Position numbers and translations under genes: made by a program. The notes beneath the pieces are model-generated. The model was not told the origin of the DNA. It searched no databases and saw only the letters and a list, made by a program, of their open reading frames with translations. Of a stretch of 34,483 nt of DNA, positions 16,911 through 25,287 are shown in pieces. Source of the DNA: Desulfobacterales bacterium. GTDB lineage: Bacteria > Desulfobacterota > Desulfobacteria > Desulfobacterales > UBA2174_A. The stretch spans positions 1-34,483 of the forward strand of contig JALOPD010000020.1 in the NCBI GenBank assembly GCA_025454075.1, written 5' to 3'. The number at the start of each line of letters is the position of its first letter. Position 1 is the first letter of the stretch.

Positions 16911-17068
16911 ACTGTTCTTACACCTTCGACAAAACGAATTCAAGGAGTTGAAAGCCGGAAGCGGCCCGCCCGGAGGTCCGGCGAGGGTGGAAACGGCGGC
17001 ATGGCCCCTTCGACTGAGGAGAGAAATACTATCCGGCCTGATTCGGCGGATGCGCGTTGAGGTGTCTG

Positions 17069-18181
17069 GTGTCCAGTTCGCGAAAAATGGTCGAAACCCT
17101 GTTTTCCCGGGCCGGCGTGACTGTCGGCGGGACGAACCCATGGGACATCACCGTCACGGACGAGCGGTTTTTCACGCGCGTCCTGCGGGAGAAAAACCTG
17201 GGGCTCGGCGAAGCCTACATGGACGGCTGGTGGGACTGCCGCCGGCCGGATGAATTCATATGCCGTCTCCTGAAATCGCGGCTGGATGTGGCCCTAAAAG
17301 GCGGGTTGAAATACCTCCCCCTGCTGCTGCCGGGCATCCTTTTCAACCTGCAGGCGAAAGCGCGCGCGCGCATCGTTGCCAAGCGCCACTACGACCTCGG
17401 CAACGACCTGTTCCTTTCCTTTCTCGACCCCTACAACCAATACAGCTGCGCCTGCTTCGACGGCACCGACGACCTGGACCGGGCCCAGCAGAAAAAGCTC
17501 GACCTGATCTGCCGCAAAACAGCCATTGGGCAGGCGGACCACGTTCTGGACATCGGCTGCGGGTGGGGAGGGTTTGCGAAATACGCGGCGGAAACCTATG
17601 GCTGCACCGTGACCGCCGTCAATATCTCCAAGGAGCAGGTCCGGTACGCCGCTGAATTTTGCAGGGGCATGCCCGTACGCTTTCTGGAGTGCGACTACCG
17701 CGACATCCAAGGCCGGTTCGATAAAATCGTTTCCATCGGCATGTTCGAACATGTCGGGTGGAAAAACTACAGAACGTTCATGCGAGTTGCACACCGGTGC
17801 CTCAACGACAACGGCATTTTTCTCCTGCACACCATCGGCGGCAATGATTCCACTCACTACTGCGACCCCTGGATCACCAAGCACATCTTCCCCAACGGCA
17901 TGCTGCCCAGCATCGCCCAGATCAGCCGATCCGCCGAGGGGCTGTTTGCGGTGGAGGACTGGCACAACCTGGGGCCGCATTACGACAAGACCCTCATGGC
18001 CTGGAACCGTAATTTCCAAGCTGCGTGGCCCCGGCTGCAGGAGAAGTACGACGCGAAGTTCAGGCGCATGTGGGAGTACTACCTGCTCTCTTGCGCCGGC
18101 GCGTTTCGCGCCCGCAGCAACCAGGTGTGGCAGATCGTGCTCACCAAATACGGCACCGAACAGCCCGCATGCCGGTTTTAG
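17069..18181 (+). CDS. cfa: Cyclopropane-fatty-acyl-phospholipid synthase
   Basis: About 370 residues. The whole protein follows the E. coli Cfa pattern: GLGEAYMDGWWDC near the N terminus, RHYDLGNDLFLSFLDPYNQY, the SAM-binding VLDIGCGWGGFAKYAA, SIGMFEHVG, FLLHTIGG, PWITKHIFPNGMLPS and C-terminal CAGAFRARSNQVWQ. It adds a methylene from SAM across double bonds of membrane phospholipid acyl chains. GTG 17069 is chosen because GAGG sits six bases before it; TTG 17057 and ATG 17087 are alternatives. E. coli Cfa makes cyclopropane rings as cells enter stationary phase; regulation here is not evident beyond the promoter candidate. Confidence 0.93.
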   Translation: MSSSRKMVETLFSRAGVTVGGTNPWDITVTDERFFTRVLREKNLGLGEAYMDGWWDCRRPDEFICRLLKSRLDVALKGGLKYLPLLLPGILFNLQAKARARIVAKRHYDLGNDLFLSFLDPYNQYSCACFDGTDDLDRAQQKKLDLICRKTAIGQADHVLDIGCGWGGFAKYAAETYGCTVTAVNISKEQVRYAAEFCRGMPVRFLECDYRDIQGRFDKIVSIGMFEHVGWKNYRTFMRVAHRCLNDNGIFLLHTIGGNDSTHYCDPWITKHIFPNGMLPSIAQISRSAEGLFAVEDWHNLGPHYDKTLMAWNRNFQAAWPRLQEKYDAKFRRMWEYYLLSCAGAFRARSNQVWQIVLTKYGTEQPACRF

Positions 18182-18253
18182 CCGTAACCCTTTCAGCGGT
18201 TTGGGTTCCGATGAAGTTGTTTTCAAAAGCAATGAAGGGCTGAGCGCCACCCG

Positions 18254-18763
18254 ATGAAAGAAAAACCCAAGTTCGAAAGACACAAGGCCATCTCGTTTCG
18301 CTACCATGCCTCGCCCGCCGACATGCAGGCCGTCGTGGAAATCGTTTCCGCTACAGGATTCTTCAACTCGGCCGAGGTCGACATCGCGGTCGAGCTGGTC
18401 GAGGACCGCCTGGCCTTCGGAGATGCGAGCGGGTATTTTTTCGTGTTTGCCGAGGAGGCCGGTCGGGTGCTGGGCTACACCAGCTACGGCCCCATTGCCG
18501 GCACGGCTGAAAGCTTCGACCTTTACTGGATCGCGATCCAGAGCGATCAACAGGGCCGGGGGCTCGGCCGGATCCTGATGAGTGAAACCGAGCGCATGAT
18601 CCGCCAGGCCGGGGGGCTCCGCGTCTATGCCGAAACCTCGGGCCGGCCGCAGTACGAGCCCACCCGCCTCTTTTATGAACGCCTGGGCTTTGCGCGGGAG
18701 GCGCAGCTCAAGGACTTCTACGCCCCCGGCGACGACAAGGTTTTTTATGTCAAGGTTTTGTGA
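18254..18763 (+). CDS. GNAT family N-acetyltransferase
   Basis: 169 residues. The acetyl-CoA pyrophosphate loop is QQGRGLGRIL (motif A, Q/RxxGxG/A), preceded by beta strand 4 (FDLYWIAIQ) and followed by FYERLGFAREAQLKDFY (motif B) at the C terminus. Substrate cannot be told. It follows cfa by 72 bases on the same strand and may be co-transcribed. The start lacks a strong ribosome site. Confidence 0.85.
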   Translation: MKEKPKFERHKAISFRYHASPADMQAVVEIVSATGFFNSAEVDIAVELVEDRLAFGDASGYFFVFAEEAGRVLGYTSYGPIAGTAESFDLYWIAIQSDQQGRGLGRILMSETERMIRQAGGLRVYAETSGRPQYEPTRLFYERLGFAREAQLKDFYAPGDDKVFYVKVL

Positions 18764-18952
18764 GCCTCCTGGTGCACTGTAAACCGCAACCAATCTGCAA
18801 CTCCCTGAATCGATATTTTTGACCTGCGAAACTAGAACCCCTTTTGCCCGAGCCAGGATTCGATTAAGGCACGGATTAGAATAGCCTTCAGGCTTAACAA
18901 AAAATTGCAAATTTCAGATATCCGACGGTTTGCATTTTGATTTAGTTCGATA

Positions 18953-18968
18953 TATGTCAACAGACATA
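18953..18968. promoter_or_regulatory. Inverted repeat just before the CLC gene
   Basis: TATGTC-AACA-GACATA, six-base perfect arms, eight bases upstream of the CLC ATG, in an AT-rich leader. Its place over the expected ribosome binding region suggests an operator or RNA hairpin limiting translation. No Shine-Dalgarno is visible here. Confidence 0.35.
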
Positions 18969-18975
18969 AACTTCC

Positions 18976-20805
18976 ATGAGTATTTTAATGCGCCTGTTCA
19001 AAGATGATGTCAATCGCTTGCACGTCGATAGCGGCAGTCCTTTCCGTGAAGGGTTAAGCCGCATAGGCCGTTGGAGCATCTACTATGCCGCTGTTGGAAT
19101 TTTCGCAGGCGTGGGGGCTATCATCTTTTATTATCTTTGCCAGCTTGGCATGAGGATCTTTCTCGATTCTTTGGCCGGCTTTCGCCCACCATCTTCCGCC
19201 GGCGAGTATGCTCTATTTGTGCCGGGCATCGGCGAAGTCAACCGCTGGGTTCTCCTCATTCTTCCTGCCTGCGGCGGGCTACTGAGTGGATGGTTGGTCT
19301 ACACCTTCGCCCCGGAGGCTGCAGGGGCCGGCAACGATGCCGCCATCCACGCCTATCACAACACGGAGGGCTTCATCCGAACACGAGTCCCCTTTGTAAA
19401 AACCTTCGCCACGGTAATTACGCTCACCACCGGAGGCTCCGGCGGGCGCGAGGGGCCGATTGCGCAAATTGGGGCGGGGATTGGTTCCTTGGTGGCCACG
19501 AAGTTAAAGCTCTCCGGCCGGGAAAGGCGCATCTTGATGGCTGCCGGAATCGCCGCCGGTGTGGGGAGCATTTTCAGGGCACCGTTGGCCGGAGCGCTTT
19601 TTGCGGCGGAGTTCCTATACCGGGACCCTGAGTTCGAATACGAAGTCATCATACCGGCCGGCATGGCCTCGGTCGTGGCCTACTGCATTTTTTGCATGGT
19701 TTTCGGCTGGGGTTCCCTGCTGCAATCACCGGATTTCATCTTTCGCAATCCGTTGGAACTTGGCCCCTACCTTGTACTGGCGCTTGTGGTGGCCGGTTCC
19801 GGAGTTGTTTTCATTAAGCTCTTTCATGGCACGACTCGGTTATTTGAGCATCTGAAAATCCCGAATTACCTGAAGCCGGCCATCGGCGGCAGCTTGACCG
19901 GTATCATCGGGTTTTTTCTGCCGCACACCTTGGCGTTTGGATACGGTTATGCCCAAAAGGCGCTTAATCAAGAGGCGGCACTGACGTTTCTTCTGTCGCT
20001 GGCAATCGGGAAAATGTTCACGACATCCTTTTCCATCGGCTCCGGCGGCAGCGGCGGGCTTTTCGGCCCGTCCATCGTCATCGGTGCGGCCTTGGGCGGC
20101 GTGGTGGGCCAACTGTTTCACCAAGTGCTTCCTGGGGTTGTCAATTCACCCGGTGCTTTCGTGGTGGTGGGTATGGCCGGTTTTTTCGCAGCGGTTTCCA
20201 ACACACCGATCTCCACCATCATTTTTGTCAGCGAGATGACCAATTCCTATCATCTGCTGCTGCCAAGCCTCTTGGTGTGTTCCACCGCCTACCTTGCCAC
20301 GCGGCGTTGGACCATTTTCAAGAGCCAGGTTCGGCGGCGAATCGATTCCCCCGCACATGCTGGTGAATTCTTTGTCGATGTGCTCCAAACAATTAGGGTG
20401 CAGGATTTGTTGGATCGGGTGCGCAAGGTGATGATGATCCCGGAGAGCATGCCCTTTGCAGAGTTCAAGAAGCATTTTTCGGAAACGGAGCAGCACTATT
20501 TCCCGGTGATGGATCAGCAGGGAAAGCTTTCCAGGATTTTTTCAGTCAACGATATCCGAGGCGTGTTGTTTGCGCCCGGAATCGGACAGTTGATTGTGAT
20601 GAAGGACATCGGCACCTCCCAGATCATCACCGCTTCTCCATCCGAGGACCTCAACTCGGTTTTGAAAAAGTTTACTGTGAAAAACATAGACAGCCTGCCG
20701 GTCGTGCGCGATGAGGACCCCCGGGAGCTGATCGGCATGCTGAACCGCAGGGAAGTCATAGCGTATTACAACCAGCGGGTTGCAGATATGAAGGCACTGG
20801 CATGA
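18976..20805 (+). CDS. CLC-family chloride channel/transporter with two C-terminal CBS domains
   Basis: 609 residues. The membrane part (about 30-440) has the CLC signature GREGP with the gating Glu159, and a GSGGSGGLFGPS motif. The first anion motif reads GAGND where Cl-/H+ exchangers have GSGIP. By alignment to E. coli ClC-ec1, Glu202 matches Glu212 here but the internal proton Glu203 is Phe213, so strict Cl-/H+ exchange is doubtful. Two CBS domains (about 455-510 and 545-600) probably bind nucleotides. Codons are less GC-biased at third positions than in neighbours (for example TTT ATT CTT are common at the start), which hints at transfer. Confidence 0.92.
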   Translation: MSILMRLFKDDVNRLHVDSGSPFREGLSRIGRWSIYYAAVGIFAGVGAIIFYYLCQLGMRIFLDSLAGFRPPSSAGEYALFVPGIGEVNRWVLLILPACGGLLSGWLVYTFAPEAAGAGNDAAIHAYHNTEGFIRTRVPFVKTFATVITLTTGGSGGREGPIAQIGAGIGSLVATKLKLSGRERRILMAAGIAAGVGSIFRAPLAGALFAAEFLYRDPEFEYEVIIPAGMASVVAYCIFCMVFGWGSLLQSPDFIFRNPLELGPYLVLALVVAGSGVVFIKLFHGTTRLFEHLKIPNYLKPAIGGSLTGIIGFFLPHTLAFGYGYAQKALNQEAALTFLLSLAIGKMFTTSFSIGSGGSGGLFGPSIVIGAALGGVVGQLFHQVLPGVVNSPGAFVVVGMAGFFAAVSNTPISTIIFVSEMTNSYHLLLPSLLVCSTAYLATRRWTIFKSQVRRRIDSPAHAGEFFVDVLQTIRVQDLLDRVRKVMMIPESMPFAEFKKHFSETEQHYFPVMDQQGKLSRIFSVNDIRGVLFAPGIGQLIVMKDIGTSQIITASPSEDLNSVLKKFTVKNIDSLPVVRDEDPRELIGMLNRREVIAYYNQRVADMKALA

Positions 20806-20918
20806 TTTGAACTACGTAGTGGGATTTCAGCACGGTGGACCCTCCGGCGAAAATCAGGGAACGAAAGCGTCGATTCCGTATGCGGTGATATATAGAACCA
20901 TTTGACTTCCTCTGAAAT

Positions 20919-20935
20919 CTGAAGGTGTTCTTCAG
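20919..20935. terminator. Weak bidirectional stem-loop between the CLC and oxidoreductase genes
   Basis: CTGAAG (20919-20924), loop GTGTT, CTTCAG (20930-20935), then TTTAT. It lies between convergent genes, so it could end both transcripts, but the stem is short. Confidence 0.3.
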
Positions 20936-20970
20936 TTTATCGCGAACGACTTGCCTGGGACGTGTGAAAC

Positions 20971-22095
20971 TCATCCGTTCTTTCGGGCGGCAGCCTCTCT
21001 TTTTTTCGCGGCGGTGACGCAGTAGAGGCCCTCTCCGCTGCGGGCCGGGCCGAAGCAGAGGTTGTCGGAGGTGCAGGCGGCCTTGCGGCGATCGCCGGAC
21101 TGCCAGCGGTTGACGAGGTCGGGCTCGCGGATCAAGGGCCGGCATAGGGAGATGAAATCGCAGGCGCCCTCTGCGATAAGCCCCTCGGCCACGGGCAGGG
21201 ACCGGATGCCGCCGACCAGGATCACGGGGATTTTGAGCCGCTGCTTTAGGGCCCGGGCCTCCTCGCGGTTGTAGGCTTCTTTCTTCTGATTGGTGATGGC
21301 CGTGCGGGCCGACCCGAACCTCGAAAACTTGGTCATCCCGCTGCTCAGCTCGACGGCGTCCAGCCCCGCCGGTTCCATCAGCACTGCTGCTGCCACCGAC
21401 TCTTCCAGCTCAAGCCCGCCTTCGGCAAAATCCCGGCCGTTCACCTTGATGAGCACGGGGTAGTCCGGGCCCACCGCCTGCCGCACGGCCCGAATCGTTT
21501 CCAGGTGCACGCGCGCCCGGTTTGCCAGGGGACCGCCGTACGCGTCCGTCCGCCGATTGAAAAGCGGGGAGAGGAACTGGTTTAAGAGGTAGCCGTGGGC
21601 GGAGTGGATCTGCACGCCGTCGAACCCGGCGGCCTTGCCCCGCGCGGCGGCCGCGGCGAAGGCGTGAACGATGTCGCCGATATCGCCGGCGGTCAGCTCC
21701 TTGCGGGGGATGTCGTCGAGTTTCACCTCGGCTGAAACCGCGCAGGGCGGGGTGCCGGTCAGGTGGTGGGCGGCGAAATAGCCGGCGTGCGCCACCTGGA
21801 GCACGATTTTGGCGCCGTGCTGGTGGGCGGCGTCGGCCATCTGCCGCAACCCGGGGATCAAATCGTCCCGGGCGGCGCTCATCTGCATGGGACCGGCCTG
21901 CCCTTCCGGCCGGACGTAGGCGTGGCCGCTGATGATGAGCCCCACGCCCCCCTTGGCCAGTGCCGCGATGGTGTCGACCAGCCGCGGCGTGACGGCCCCT
22001 TCCGGAGTCGCCATGGCCTCCCAGGTGGCGGAGCGGACGAAACGGTTGCGCAGCATCATGGGGCCGATATTTGCAGCTTCGAACAGGTTGCTCAT
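20971..22095 (-). CDS. NADH:flavin oxidoreductase, old yellow enzyme family
   Basis: 374 residues from the ATG at 22095, chosen for AAGGAG six bases upstream and the typical MSNLFEAANIG start. A (beta/alpha)8 FMN protein: RNRFVRSATWEAMA, VQIHSAHGYLLNQFLSP with the catalytic His/His pair region, YGGPLANRAR, and VGGIRS near the phosphate site. The C terminus has CTSDNLCFGP, close to the iron-sulfur Cys motif of dienoyl-CoA-reductase-type members, though the protein ends soon after without their second FAD domain. It reduces activated C=C bonds; substrate unknown. An alternative ATG at 22116 overlaps the stop of the preceding small gene, indicating coupling. Confidence 0.88.
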   Translation of the reverse strand: MSNLFEAANIGPMMLRNRFVRSATWEAMATPEGAVTPRLVDTIAALAKGGVGLIISGHAYVRPEGQAGPMQMSAARDDLIPGLRQMADAAHQHGAKIVLQVAHAGYFAAHHLTGTPPCAVSAEVKLDDIPRKELTAGDIGDIVHAFAAAAARGKAAGFDGVQIHSAHGYLLNQFLSPLFNRRTDAYGGPLANRARVHLETIRAVRQAVGPDYPVLIKVNGRDFAEGGLELEESVAAAVLMEPAGLDAVELSSGMTKFSRFGSARTAITNQKKEAYNREEARALKQRLKIPVILVGGIRSLPVAEGLIAEGACDFISLCRPLIREPDLVNRWQSGDRRKAACTSDNLCFGPARSGEGLYCVTAAKKREAAARKNG

Positions 22096-22112
22096 GACGA
22101 TCTCCTTCTCCT

Positions 22113-22322
22113 TCATTCGTGCTCTCCCCGAATGGTCCCCGTCGCCACCACTTGTCGCCACTGTTGCAGAAGCATTCGGCGGTGTTCGCGGATCCACTCC
22201 TCGCCGTTCAATTCCAGCAGCTCCCCCATCCGGATGCGGAGAATCTCGAGCTCCTTATCGTTGCCCGGGATCTCGGCCGTCCCCAGCAGCTCGCAGACTT
22301 TTTCCGGCGAAAGCGCGCCCAT
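22113..22322 (-). CDS. Small helical protein of unknown function
   Basis: 69 residues from the ATG at 22322 (GGGGGA upstream); a GTG at 22379 would add 19. It is highly charged and predicted helical (NDKELEILRIRMGELLELNG, EEWIREHRRMLLQQWRQVV), with no Cys or membrane part. It sits between nuoN and the oxidoreductase, with an ATGA junction to the latter, so it is probably co-expressed with it and possibly with the nuo operon. No family is recognised. Confidence 0.65.
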   Translation of the reverse strand: MGALSPEKVCELLGTAEIPGNDKELEILRIRMGELLELNGEEWIREHRRMLLQQWRQVVATGTIRGEHE

Positions 22323-22397
22323 AGGCAATTCCCCCGGCGGTGGGCGGAGACGTGCCGCTTCACACGCATGCGTCGGCACTGCGACACGCCCACCCGG

Positions 22398-23819
22398 CTA
22401 TTTGACCAGCACCGCGGCGGCTGAGCTCGAGAGCTCGAGGATCAGCGTGGGGTAGAGGCCGCAGACCACCATGAAGGCCACCAGGGTGCCGGCGAGAAGC
22501 TTCATAACCGGCGACACCGGCAGCATCGGCAGCTCCGAGGCCGGCTCGAGCAGGTAAACGGCCCGCACCACCATGAGGTAGTAGTAGAGGGAGACGACCA
22601 CGTTGGCCATGGCGATCAGCACCAGCGGCAGCAGGCCGCGCTCGATGGCCGCGTTGAAGATCAGGAACTTGCCGGTGAAGCCGATGGTGGGCGGGATGCC
22701 GGCGAGCGAAAAGACCGACATCATCAGCGCCATGGCCAGCAGGGGGGAGCGCCGGTGCAGCCCGGCCAGCTGCGCCACGTCGATGTCGGCGCCGTCGGAG
22801 GCCGCGACGACCAGCACCAGGAAGCAGGTGAATGTCATCGCCAGCAGCGCCAAGGAGTAGAAAATGGACGCGGCGTAGCCCGCGGGCGTCATGCTCAGGA
22901 TGCCGATCAGGACGTAGCCGGCCTGGGCGATGCTGGAATAGGCGAAAAGCCGCTTCAGGTCTTTCTGGGCCACGGCAGCGAGGTTGCCGACGGTCATGGA
23001 CAGGATCGAAAGGGCCACCAATACGTGCACGAGATAGGGGCTGCCGCCGCTCACGGAGGCCATGCGCACCAGGATGGCGATCGCACCGATCTTGGATGCG
23101 GTGGCGATATAGGCGGTGACCTGGTGGGCGGCGGACTGGTAGGTGTCCGGAGCCCAGACGTGGAACGGGAATACGGCCAGCTTGAAAAAAAACCCGCACA
23201 GGGTGAGCAGCAACCCGATTTGGGCGAGCGGCCGGCCGGCCGCGGCCGGAAGCGCCCGGGCGAGTTCGTCGAGATAGACGGCGCCCGTGCTCCCGTAAAG
23301 CAGGGCGAGCCCGAAGAGCATCACCGCCGAGGACGCGATGCCGACGATGAAGAACTTGAGGGCGGCCGCCACGGCGAGCTCCCGCGTGCGCCGCAGCGAC
23401 ACCAGGACGTAGAGGGAATAGCTCGAGAGCTCGAGGGCGACGTAAATGCTCAAGAGGTGCACGGTGCTGGTCAGAAGCATCATCGCCAGGGTGCAGGTGA
23501 AGAGCAGCATGTAGAACTCGGAGTGGTGGCGCTCGGCGACCCCCTTCACGTCGCCGCAGATGCACACCACCAGGAACAAGCCCATGGCGAGCAGGACCTT
23601 GAGGAGCTGCGAGAACAGGTCGACCTGGTAGGACTGGCCGAAGAGCACCCCCTCGGCTCTCAGGGACGCCAGGCCGACGACGATCGCCAGGGCCGCCGCC
23701 GCCAGGGCCGCGAGAAAATCCCCCCCGGGGCGTGGGCGTTTGCCCATGGCGAGCGCCAGGAAGAGCAGCGCCCCGCCGAACAGGCTCAGTTCCGGAGCGA
23801 AAAGCGCCCAGGCGGTCAT
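22398..23819 (-). CDS. nuoN: NADH-quinone oxidoreductase subunit N
   Basis: 473 residues, wholly hydrophobic with about 14 membrane segments. Antiporter-like subunit of complex I; typical blocks are FHVWAPDTYQSAAHQVTAYI, GNLAAVAQKDLKRLFAYSSI and AGIPPTIGFTGKF. It forms one of the proton channels of the membrane arm. The start overlaps the nuoM stop (ATGA). It is the last nuo gene of the operon. Confidence 0.95.
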   Translation of the reverse strand: MTAWALFAPELSLFGGALLFLALAMGKRPRPGGDFLAALAAAALAIVVGLASLRAEGVLFGQSYQVDLFSQLLKVLLAMGLFLVVCICGDVKGVAERHHSEFYMLLFTCTLAMMLLTSTVHLLSIYVALELSSYSLYVLVSLRRTRELAVAAALKFFIVGIASSAVMLFGLALLYGSTGAVYLDELARALPAAAGRPLAQIGLLLTLCGFFFKLAVFPFHVWAPDTYQSAAHQVTAYIATASKIGAIAILVRMASVSGGSPYLVHVLVALSILSMTVGNLAAVAQKDLKRLFAYSSIAQAGYVLIGILSMTPAGYAASIFYSLALLAMTFTCFLVLVVAASDGADIDVAQLAGLHRRSPLLAMALMMSVFSLAGIPPTIGFTGKFLIFNAAIERGLLPLVLIAMANVVVSLYYYLMVVRAVYLLEPASELPMLPVSPVMKLLAGTLVAFMVVCGLYPTLILELSSSAAAVLVK

Positions 23820-25280
23820 GGCAACCCCTTGATGAACGCAACCGAGGCCGTGTCGATCACGTCAAACAGAATCGAAGGCAAAAGCCCGAAAAGCACGATC
23901 ACCGCCGCCAGGATCATGCGCGGGACCCCCAGGCCGAAGGAGACGTCGGCGAGGTGGGTGAACTTTTCGTTCGCCGGCCCGTAGAACGCCCGTTGCACGA
24001 CCCGCAGCATGAAAAGCGCGCTGAGCACCAGCCCCCCCACGGCGAAGACGGCGCCGACCGGGTAGACCTTGAACGCCGCAATGAACACCATCAACTCGCC
24101 CCAGAAGCTGGCGAGACAGGGCACGCCGACCGCGGTCAGGGCCGCCAGAATGAAGTAGCCCGAGGCGACCGGCATGATGCGGCTCAACCCTCCCAGCTCC
24201 GGGATCATCTTGGTGTGGGTGCGTTCGTAGATGTAGCCGATGGCCGAGAAGAACAGGGCCGTCGTGGGCGAACATCTGGAACACGGCGCCGTTCAAGCCG
24301 TCCACCGTGAGCGTGGAGAGCCCCAGGCCGACGATCCCCATGTGCGAGACGCTCGAGTAGCCCACCACAAACTTGAGGTCGGTCTGGCTCAGCGCAACCA
24401 ACGCGCCGTAGACGATGCCGATGACGGCCACCGTCGCCATCAGCGGCGCCCAGAACTGCCAGCCCTCGGGGCAGAGGAACATGCCGACCCGCAGCACGCC
24501 GAAGGCGCCGATCTTCATGAGCACACCGGCGTGGACCATGCTCACCGCGGTCGGGGCGGCCACGTGGCCGACGGGCGACCAGGTGTGGAAGGGCCACACG
24601 GCGGCCAGGATGCCGAAGCCGATGTAGAGCAGGGGAAAGGCCAGCTTCTGGTCGGCGGCCGAAAAGGTCCCGGGCCGCATCAGGGCCGTGATGTCGTAGG
24701 TGGCGCCGCCCGCCTGCACGTGCAGGAAGATGATCGCGGGCAGGATGAGCGCGCTGCCGGCGAGCAAATACAGGGTGAGCTTCATCGCCCCGTATTCCTT
24801 GCGCGTGCTGCCCCAGATGGCGATCAGCGGGTACATGGGGAAGAGCGAGACGTCGTACCAGATGAAGATGAAGAAAAGGTCCAGGGTCATGAAGAGCCCG
24901 AAGACGCCGGTCACCAGCAGAAAGTAAAAGGCATAGAATTCCTTCACCCGGTTTTCGAGCTCCCACATGGTGAGCACCCCGGTGAAGAACACGATCCCGG
25001 TCAGCAGCACCATCGGCAGGCTGAAACCGTCGACGGCGTTGAGATACTGGATCCCGAAGGAGGGCACCCAGGCCGCGCGCTCGACGAACTGCAGCCCGCC
25101 GCGGGCCGTGTCGTAAAGGAGGAAGACCGCGACCGAGAGCGCCAGCGTGAGCCCGGAAAAAACGGCGCTGACCCACTTGACCGCCCACCGGTTCTCGCCG
25201 GGGACGAAGAGAATCACCAGCAGCCCGGCCACGCAGCTGAGCAGGATGGCGGTCAGGTAGGGGAATCCGGTAAACTCCAT
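23816..25280 (-). pseudogene. nuoM: NADH-quinone oxidoreductase subunit M, frameshifted
   Basis: From the ATG at 25280 (AGGA upstream) the frame encodes an intact NuoM as far as LNGAVFQMFAHD near 24263, including IWYDVSLFPMYPLIAIWGS and FHTWSPVGHVAAPTAVSMVHAG. The frame then shifts, and the proper continuation TALFFSAIGYIYERTHTK, IPELGGLSRIMPVASGYF resumes in another frame and runs to 23816. After AHG two or three codons usual in NuoM are absent, consistent with loss of 8 (or 5) bases. Repaired length would be about 490 residues, normal for the family. The gene overlaps nuoN by four bases and otherwise looks well conserved, so this is a recent mutation or a sequence error. Confidence 0.85.
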
Positions 25281-25287
25281 AACCGTC

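Noticed and set aside
18883..18894. AGCC-TTCA-GGCT as a terminator after the acetyltransferase
   Set aside because: Only four base pairs and followed by A-rich, not T-rich, sequence on the plus strand.
17294..18910. Minus-strand frame of about 540 codons opposite cfa and the acetyltransferase
   Set aside because: Both plus-strand genes have complete family signatures; the antisense text has none.
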